DNA of 6,915 nt, taken from DATGFK01 sp040007395. Its GTDB lineage: Bacteria; Chloroflexota; Anaerolineae; Aggregatilineales; UBA2796. The stretch lies in NCBI GenBank assembly GCA_040007395.1, contig JBDTVG010000183.1, forward strand, positions 1 to 6,915. Reading direction: 5' to 3'. This document shows, one piece after another, positions 1-4,520 of this stretch (its first letter is position 1; each line of letters begins with the position of its first letter). The translations under genes were made by a program, and so were the position numbers. Under the pieces are notes generated by a model that was not told the origin of the DNA, made no database searches, and saw only the letters and a list, made by a program, of their open reading frames with translations.

Positions 1-324
1 TTTGGCTCTCCCCCTACCTATTGTTCGCAAATTGATGAGGATCACAACTTTGAATTCCAACTACTGCGGGCCAAGGTGGTCGCTCAGGCAAGCTTTCCGC
101 ATCGGCTCTGTCCCAATTCGCCACACTTTGACATGATACCTGCAATGTCCGCGCAATTCGTCGGAAATTCAGCCCATCGATATACAGATTCAATGCTGCA
201 CGCCGCAACCATGCGGCGTGTATTTGCGCTGGCACACTTTGCACAGGTAGCGTTTGATATCCGATGCATTCATGCCGATCTTTACCGATTGTTCGCTTCC
301 CTAGCAGTGTGGGCACTTTATCAT
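1..324 (-). pseudogene. Decayed IS1-like transposase, N-terminal part (zinc ribbon + HTH), runs off left edge
   Basis: This is a remnant of a transposase of the IS1/InsA type, read leftward. From the ATG at 324-322 one frame gives MIKCPHC, an in-frame TAG at 303-301 (one base from CAG), then the second half of a zinc ribbon, RYLCKVCQRKYTP. The reading then shifts frame at about 213-203 into a helix-turn-helix segment containing LRRAALNLYIDG and FRRIARTLQVS, followed by SVANW. A second TAG stands at 16-14, after DPHQFANNR, and the same frame continues to the edge with GES. That stretch resembles the region around the first acidic residue (DExxxFxG) of the IS1 catalytic domain. At least three lesions make it non-functional. 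The catalytic part, if present, lies left of the window. No terminal inverted repeat could be identified with confidence. The family call rests on motif recall and the order zinc ribbon, HTH, acidic motif. Confidence 0.8.
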
Positions 325-363
325 TCCCCCATTTTACTCATACCCTCATACTTTGCTACTCCC

Positions 364-421
364 AAGGATCGAATAGCCTGTCCCTATCGATCCTTTTTCT
401 CACTTACAGAGGAAGGATCGA
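364..421. repeat. Three AAGGATCGA copies forming two alternative hairpins
   Basis: AAGGATCGA occurs at 364-372 and 413-421, and its exact complement TCGATCCTT at 387-395. The middle copy can pair with either outer copy. With the left copy the stem extends to about 12 pairs by including TAG/CTA with one bulged A, and five T residues (394-398) overlap and follow the stem end. That makes it a possible weak factor-independent terminator for rightward transcription. With the right copy it forms a competing stem with a loop of about 17 bases. Whether this is a terminator, part of an insertion-sequence end or a chance repeat cannot be settled from the sequence. Confidence 0.45.
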
Positions 422-548
422 GTCCCCGCGATACACCTCAGCGCCTTACCCAACCCGCTGCTCGATAGATCACTAATAGTTCTGTCCGAACACCCATCAA
501 AATTCATGGCAACCTTCCCAGTTCGAGTTGCATAGTACAAACGGGGGG

Positions 549-578
549 TTGACAAGAATCGCTGAGATAATATACCAT
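549..578 (+). promoter_or_regulatory. Probable sigma-70-type promoter for the HTH regulator gene
   Basis: A perfect -35 hexamer TTGACA lies at 549-554. The -10 element is either TATACC at 571-576 (16-base spacer) or TACCAT at 573-578 (18-base spacer); neither is ideal. The predicted start point falls near 583-586, inside the palindrome at 577-597, which suggests repression at this site. The resulting leader to the ATG at 749 would be about 165 bases. The -35 match and the AT-rich context are seen; the activity is inferred. Confidence 0.5.
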
Positions 579-597
579 TTATCATCAGATGATAAAT
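577..597. promoter_or_regulatory. Perfect 10+1+10 palindrome, candidate operator
   Basis: The left arm ATTTATCATC (577-586), the central A (587) and the exactly complementary right arm (588-597) form a perfect inverted repeat. It touches or overlaps the -10 region and would cover the predicted transcription start. Such odd-centred dyads of about 20 bases are typical binding sites for dimeric helix-turn-helix repressors. The nearest candidate binder is the Cro/C1-type protein encoded at 749-1102, which would make this an autoregulatory operator; that link is inferred from position. Confidence 0.6.
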
Positions 598-599
598 TT

Positions 600-616
600 C
601 TATCAAAAGACGATAG
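600..616. promoter_or_regulatory. Short inverted repeat CTATC-N7-GATAG, possible secondary operator
   Basis: CTATC (600-604) and GATAG (612-616) are complementary across 7 bases, just after the main palindrome. The 17-base span and the shared TATC/GATA core resemble the main site. It may be a weaker operator or an AT-rich coincidence. Confidence 0.3.
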
Positions 617-671
617 GTTATTTCTCGCATAGCAGTAAATGTTTTGTTAAAAATCTCACTATTTTTCAAAA

Positions 672-682
672 CCTATGATAGG
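672..682. promoter_or_regulatory. Palindrome CCTAT-G-ATAGG in the leader of the regulator gene
   Basis: CCTAT (672-676), G and ATAGG (678-682) form a perfect 5+1+5 dyad, flanked by AAA at 668-670 and complementary TTT at 684-686. It contains TATGAT (674-679), five of six bases of a -10 hexamer, though no -35 stands at normal spacing (TTGTTA at 644-649 is 24 bases away). The same GATAGG core occurs at 612-617, and CATCATC, close to the main operator half-site, follows at 687-693. It may be another operator or a secondary promoter. Confidence 0.3.
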
Positions 683-735
683 CTTTCATCATCTTCTAAT
701 CCATTGTCGGACAGTGGCGGATAGCCAGTCATAGC

Positions 736-742
736 AAGTAGG
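736..742 (+). promoter_or_regulatory. Ribosome binding site that sets the start at 749
   Basis: AAGTAGG, one base from AAGGAGG, lies six bases before the ATG at 749. The in-frame TTG at 743 directly abuts this sequence and could not use it, so the ATG is the better start. Confidence 0.6.
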
Positions 743-748
743 TTGGAC

Positions 749-1102
749 ATGCCCATAAAGCTTAATCTCGATGCAGCGATCTTTCAGTGGCAAGCCAAAC
801 ATGGCGAGAAGATGACCTATGCCGAACTGGCGAAACGTGCAAGGATCACGGAGCCAACCATTTATCGGCTCACGTCTGGTCAGCCGACCAAACTTGACCT
901 CGGCAAGTTAAACCGGATCTGTAAAGTGCTTGAATGTGAACCGGGCGACTTACTAGATCGAGTAGATACTCGACCTGCCGTCAGTATTGAAGAAGTCGAA
1001 TGGCGGATGCAGCAGCGCTATGAGGATCTTGCGACTCTGAAAAAACATATGCCACCCAGCGAGGTGACAGACAAGGAAACCACAGAAGACGCAATAGATT
1101 AA
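749..1102 (+). CDS. Cro/C1-type (HTH_26-like) transcriptional regulator
   Basis: A 117-residue soluble DNA-binding protein. Residues 4-71 match the compact Cro/C1 HTH fold of the HTH_26 type. They open with IKLNLDAAIFQWQ, continue through the helix-turn-helix TYAELAKRARITEPTIYRL (about 23-41), and end with the characteristic LNRICKVLECEPGDLL. The remaining 46 residues are charged, with a possible short helix (SIEEVEWRMQQRYEDL) and a disordered acidic end, and have no recognised function. The ATG at 749 is chosen over TTG 743 because of the ribosome binding site at 736-742. The gene is preceded by a TTGACA promoter overlapped by a perfect palindrome, so autoregulation is likely. It lies 141 bases before the ATPase gene on the same strand, with no clear terminator between. 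Control of the downstream genes is therefore plausible but not shown. Confidence 0.85.
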   Translation: MPIKLNLDAAIFQWQAKHGEKMTYAELAKRARITEPTIYRLTSGQPTKLDLGKLNRICKVLECEPGDLLDRVDTRPAVSIEEVEWRMQQRYEDLATLKKHMPPSEVTDKETTEDAID

Positions 1103-1243
1103 CGATAGCACACTGCGCCGAGTCGCGCTCCACACGGATTAGTTCGATCACGATCTGTCACAACTCAATATATGTCTGAATGCAGTTCCAGAGACAAATG
1201 TCTGGTACGTTAGCCGATCATTGCTGGGTGAGGATTTTCAACC

Positions 1244-2305
1244 ATGAATGTCGTGACGCAAAATCAACTCGTTTCATTTCTGACAGCGGTTGCGCCTACG
1301 CGACCAATCTTTATCTGGGGTCCGCCCGGTGTTGGCAAATCATCACTGGTCGAGTTGTTCGCCCAGCAGCAGGGACTCCCCTGTGTGTCGCTGCTAGGGT
1401 CGCAGCTTGCCCCAGAAGATCTCGTGGGTGTGCCGCAGATCTTTGATGGCAAGAGTCGCTTTTGCCCACCGGATCTGATCGCCCGTGATGATCCCTACGT
1501 GCTGTTTCTGGACGAGCTAAACGCCAGTTCCCCCGAAGTACAGAAAGCCTTCTACAGTTTGATTCACGAACGACGGCTGGCGAACTATCATCTCCCCGAA
1601 GGATCAATGGTTATCGGCGCGGGCAATCGCGCTCAGGATCGCGCCATTACCCGCCCGATGGCATCCGCACTGATGAATCGGATGTTGCACGTCGAACTCC
1701 GCGCCAACGTTGCCGACTGGCTGACATGGGCCGAATCAGCCCATCTGCACCCCTACGTGATCGACTATATCAAAGCCCGACCTGACCATCTGACCGATGT
1801 GCCGCCGGAAGTGGAAGCGCCATTCAGTACGCCGCGTGCGTGGCATATGTTAAGCGATGCCATGTGGAGTTATGGCGATAATCTCGCGGCTGAACACGTA
1901 GCAATTCTGGCGACGGCCTGCTTGACCGTTTCCCATGCTAGCCAATTTGTCGCCTACTTCAAGCAGCAGTTGCATTCATTCCGACCCGAAGCCATCCTGA
2001 GTGGCAAACAGCAGTTGCCAACCTATGACCGCGATCTGATGTACTTCATTGTCATGTCACTAGGCGCGTATTTGCTCGAACGCCTGCCGCGTGAACGCAC
2101 CCGTCTGTCGCGTTCGGCACGGACTCTCGTTACGCAAGCCCAAAACGTGATCCGTATCCTGACGACCTACGATGGCGAACTCATCCAGTTGATGCTCGGA
2201 CAGGCCGATCCGAAAACGGCGCTGCCCGCGTGGTTTGTCGCTGATCTCACTGCTGTCATTCCTGCCCGCCTCGTCGATAAACCCGTGGAGAAAAAAGCCT
2301 CATGA
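1244..2305 (+). CDS. MoxR-type AAA+ ATPase
   Basis: A 353-residue AAA+ ATPase of the MoxR/AAA_5 kind, a cytosolic chaperone-like remodelling motor expected to work as a ring with a VWA partner. Visible motifs are Walker A GPPGVGKS (26-33), Walker B VLFLDELN (86-93), sensor 1 in VIGAGNR (Asn128), a likely arginine finger in ALMNRM (Arg146) and sensor 2 in FSTPRAW (Arg198). The segment LLGSQLAPEDLVGVP (50-64) is the conserved stretch after Walker A. The C-terminal part (200-353) is helical and less conserved. The ATG has a ribosome binding site GTGAGGA (1228-1234) nine bases away. Its stop overlaps the next start (ATGA, 2302-2305), implying translational coupling with the peptidase/VWA gene. 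ATPases of this group are regularly found beside VWA proteins. All core catalytic residues are present, so it should be active; the substrate is unknown. Confidence 0.93.
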   Translation: MNVVTQNQLVSFLTAVAPTRPIFIWGPPGVGKSSLVELFAQQQGLPCVSLLGSQLAPEDLVGVPQIFDGKSRFCPPDLIARDDPYVLFLDELNASSPEVQKAFYSLIHERRLANYHLPEGSMVIGAGNRAQDRAITRPMASALMNRMLHVELRANVADWLTWAESAHLHPYVIDYIKARPDHLTDVPPEVEAPFSTPRAWHMLSDAMWSYGDNLAAEHVAILATACLTVSHASQFVAYFKQQLHSFRPEAILSGKQQLPTYDRDLMYFIVMSLGAYLLERLPRERTRLSRSARTLVTQAQNVIRILTTYDGELIQLMLGQADPKTALPAWFVADLTAVIPARLVDKPVEKKAS

Positions 2306-4116
2306 GTCTGCTCAGACGAATCCAACAGCAAAACGGTGATGAAGATGACGACGCACCCACACTAGACAGCAGCCCAGTGTTGCAACTGAGCAGTGCGTGG
2401 TCGGTCTGGCCTGAACTCAAAAAGATCCCAGCGCTGAAAACGCTGGCGGAAAATGTCAAGTTGAGCGCTGAACCGCTGTATGCGCCGAAGACATGGGCGG
2501 TTTTGGGCAGCAATGGGGTGATCTATGCCAACCCGCTACACCTCGCCAGCGCGGATGAATGGAAGTTTGTACTGGCACATCTGTTGATCCATCTGGGATT
2601 GCGTCATCAGGCTGATGCAGACGAAACTCGACAAGCAGTCTACGAGGTCACTGCCAATACGTTGGTACTGCAATTGGGGATCGGCACACCGCCGGAGGGA
2701 TTCTTGCTCCCCTCAGATATCGTAGATGCTGATGCCGAAGTTGTCTATGACCACTGGAAGCAGTTTGGACTCGTCCCACCACCCGGTTGGACATCGGCGG
2801 CAGGCGCGAAAGAAACCGATATTCTGCCGCTGCCTGTCGGGGCAACTGCACCGCCTGTCGATGGCTGGGGCATGATGCTGACTCGCGGCTTGCTTGAAAA
2901 CATCGGCAGCAAGGGCAATCTTGTCCCTTGGGCAACGGTGGGGACGAGCAAGGCCCGCCAAGCCCTGCAATGGTGCGTCGATCATTTTCCGCTGCTCAGT
3001 TCATTGGCTGCCCATTTCAAGATCATTGAGGATCGTGACACGATTCAGGCGTTCCAGATCGGCGTAGCGGCGGTCATTGCCGAACGTATGGAGATCCTGT
3101 TTAATCCCGATATTGATCTCACTCCGGCGGAAATGCGTTTCATTATGTGCCACGAATTGATGCATGTTGGGCTGCTGCATCACGTTCGCCGCGAAGGGCG
3201 CGATGCGTTTATCTGGAATGTCGCCTGCGATTTCGTTATCAATGCTTGGCTGATCGACATGGGCGTGGGAGAAATGCCACCACGCGGCGGCCTATACAAT
3301 CCCAAGTTCGTCGGGATGTCCTCCAACGAAATCTACGACAAGCTGATTGCAGACCCGAATTATGCACGGCGGCTGGTCACATTTCGCGGCCTCGGAGTCG
3401 GTGATATTCTGCCTCCCGGCTCAGGCGGCAATCCGGTGTTGATCAATGGTCAAAAAGCCGAGGATCTGGCGGATATGCTGTTGAAGCAGGGCATCAAAGC
3501 GCACATGGAAGGCCCCGGTGGGTTGCTTCCAGCGGGTTTGCTCGAAATGGTCACGCCGACCCATGTACCGCCGCCACAGTGGAAAATGTCACTGACGCGC
3601 TGGTTTGACGCGCACTTTGAACCGATGAGTCCAGTACGTAGTTATGCACGGCAAAGCCGCCGCCAACAAGCAACTCCCGACATTCCCCGTCCGCGTCATG
3701 CGATCCCGCAGTTGCCCGACGGATCAAGCATCTTCGGTGTGCTGCTGGATACATCGGGTAGTATGGATAACGACTTGCTCAGTAAATGTCTAGGGGCTAT
3801 CGTGTCGTTGTCGGAAAAACACAATATCAAGCAGGTTCGACTAGTATTCTGCGACGCGACTCCTTACGATGAAGGCTTTGTCCCTGTCACACGCTTGTCT
3901 GAGCCGATGCACATCAAAGGGCGAGGTGGGACACGCCTGCAACCCGGTATTAAGCTGTTAGAAGAAGCCAAAGATTTTCCCAAAGACGCGCCGATCCTTG
4001 TGATCACGGACTGCGGTTGCGATGTACTGACTATCCAGCGCGATCATGCTTTCTTGATCCCAGAAGGGCGCAATCTGCCATTCAAACCTGTTGGCCCGGT
4101 TTTTACATTGAAATAG
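2302..4116 (+). CDS. Metallopeptidase-like (DUF2201 N-terminal type) protein with VWA-like domain and an extra degenerate peptidase copy
   Basis: A 604-residue protein of the COG3864/DUF2201 kind, the usual partner of a MoxR-type ATPase. Residues 227-329 hold the putative metallopeptidase domain, with NP (268-269), HELMH (284-288), H293/H294 as third-ligand candidates, and WNVACDFVIN (305-314). Residues about 476-575 form a VWA-like domain with a complete metal-binding MIDAS: DTSGS (483-487), Thr544 in RGGT, and Asp570 in VITD. Residues about 34-133 are a second, degenerate copy of the peptidase domain: NP (77-78), HLLIH (93-97), GL, H102. The Glu of HExxH is Leu94 and the downstream Asp is Asn119. 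Between the copies (134-226) lies a linker with Pro/Gly-rich parts. No signal peptide or membrane segment is visible, so it is probably cytosolic. The start is fixed by the ATGA overlap with the ATPase gene and GGAG at 2287-2290. Peptidase activity is inferred from the motif only. Confidence 0.9.
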   Translation: MSLLRRIQQQNGDEDDDAPTLDSSPVLQLSSAWSVWPELKKIPALKTLAENVKLSAEPLYAPKTWAVLGSNGVIYANPLHLASADEWKFVLAHLLIHLGLRHQADADETRQAVYEVTANTLVLQLGIGTPPEGFLLPSDIVDADAEVVYDHWKQFGLVPPPGWTSAAGAKETDILPLPVGATAPPVDGWGMMLTRGLLENIGSKGNLVPWATVGTSKARQALQWCVDHFPLLSSLAAHFKIIEDRDTIQAFQIGVAAVIAERMEILFNPDIDLTPAEMRFIMCHELMHVGLLHHVRREGRDAFIWNVACDFVINAWLIDMGVGEMPPRGGLYNPKFVGMSSNEIYDKLIADPNYARRLVTFRGLGVGDILPPGSGGNPVLINGQKAEDLADMLLKQGIKAHMEGPGGLLPAGLLEMVTPTHVPPPQWKMSLTRWFDAHFEPMSPVRSYARQSRRQQATPDIPRPRHAIPQLPDGSSIFGVLLDTSGSMDNDLLSKCLGAIVSLSEKHNIKQVRLVFCDATPYDEGFVPVTRLSEPMHIKGRGGTRLQPGIKLLEEAKDFPKDAPILVITDCGCDVLTIQRDHAFLIPEGRNLPFKPVGPVFTLK

Positions 4117-4163
4117 CGAGATCAGCACAGTAGCACATTAAACACCGCCGAGGAGCAGTAATC

Positions 4164-4391
4164 ATGCGAAGTTTTGATCGGATCACGTTGAACGAAAACG
4201 TGATGATGGGGCAGGCTTGCATTCGTGGGACACATATTCCGGTGTCGTCAGTGGTCAGGATGGTCGCGGACGGCTCGGCAATCGAGGACATCCTCGATAT
4301 ACATCCTGAACTGGAATTAGAAGATATTCAAGAATCACTGCAATATGCCGCGTGGTTAGTCGGCAAACGCACCTATCCATTTTTCAATTGA
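4164..4391 (+). CDS. DUF433 family protein (antitoxin-like, no adjacent toxin)
   Basis: A 75-residue protein matching the whole length of the DUF433 family: FDRITLNENVMMGQACIRGT at the start, HIPVSSVVRMV, then a helical second half with HPELELEDIQESLQYAAW. GxxCIRGTxIPV (16-27) is the family signature. These proteins carry a winged-helix-like fold and are often the antitoxin of a PIN-like (DUF5615) toxin encoded immediately downstream. Here no toxin gene follows: the next gene starts 129 bases later and encodes a HEAT protein. It may be an orphan antitoxin, a DNA-binding regulator, or a leftover of a lost pair. The ATG has a good AGGAG (4151-4155) eight bases away. It sits 47 bases after the peptidase/VWA gene with no terminator in between, so it is probably on the same transcript. 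Confidence 0.88.
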   Translation: MRSFDRITLNENVMMGQACIRGTHIPVSSVVRMVADGSAIEDILDIHPELELEDIQESLQYAAWLVGKRTYPFFN

Positions 4392-4421
4392 CCTGTACCT
4401 TCGCTGTTCGTGGCGAGAGGG

Positions 4422-4443
4422 AGGGTTGGGCCTGCCCGACCCT
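4422..4443. repeat. GC-rich near-perfect palindrome (REP-like or terminator stem)
   Basis: AGGGTTGGGC (4422-4431), CT, then GCCCGACCCT (4434-4443) pair along ten positions with a single G-T wobble; in practice the innermost pairs open to form a loop. It lies 30 bases after the DUF433 stop. No run of T follows (the next bases are ACAAAATAG), so it is not a classical factor-independent terminator. It could slow transcription, protect a 3' end, or be one unit of a dispersed palindromic repeat. Confidence 0.6.
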
Positions 4444-4460
4444 ACAAAATAGCGGTTTGA

Positions 4461-4488
4461 TGTAGGAGCGAGCTAGGCATCGCCCGCT
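4461..4488. repeat. Second, decayed palindromic unit starting with TGTAGG
   Basis: TGTAGG (4461-4466) is the exact complement of CCTACA (4441-4446) that ends the preceding palindrome. After it, AGCGAGC (4467-4473) pairs with GCCCGCT (4482-4488) with one mismatch. Read outward from the 14-base gap, both units start with TGTAGGRNCGRGC, so they look like two inverted copies of one repeat family. The resemblance to GTAGGGGC-type intergenic palindromes of Chloroflexota and cyanobacteria is from memory. Confidence 0.4.
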
Positions 4489-4520
4489 AAAATGTTCATA
4501 CGTAAGGGGCAATCATAACT

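Larger units (their letters stand above)
325..748. other. Non-coding region between transposase remnant and HTH regulator gene
   Basis: These 424 bases hold no credible gene. The open frames crossing them have no family resemblance and no well-placed ribosome binding site. The left part (325-480) has the composition of the neighbouring genes and contains the AAGGATCGA repeats. The right part (about 540-700) is visibly AT-rich and contains a promoter and several short inverted repeats, listed separately. The region therefore reads as the control region of the regulator gene at 749. Its left part may include the upstream end of the broken insertion sequence. Confidence 0.6.

Noticed and set aside
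76..468. 130-residue open frame on the plus strand
   Set aside because: It runs antisense to the transposase remnant and into non-coding DNA, with no protein-like motif or ribosome binding site.
479..491. GTTC-N5-GAAC as an SOS (LexA) box
   Set aside because: The half-sites are in the reverse order of the GAAC-N4-GTTC box known from Gram-positive-type LexA, and no SOS gene is near.
400..669. 89-residue open frame on the minus strand in the left intergenic region
   Set aside because: It crosses the promoter and palindrome region, has no recognisable motif, and is explained by AT-rich sequence with few stops in that frame.
743..748. TTG as the start of the HTH regulator
   Set aside because: The AAGTAGG ribosome binding site directly abuts it; ATG 749 is spaced correctly.
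1180..1446. 88-residue open frame overlapping the start of the ATPase gene
   Set aside because: It is an out-of-frame shadow of the ATPase coding sequence, which has full Walker motifs.
4392..4520. A toxin gene paired with DUF433
   Set aside because: Only 129 bases of palindromic, non-coding sequence lie before the HEAT gene, too short for a PIN-like toxin.
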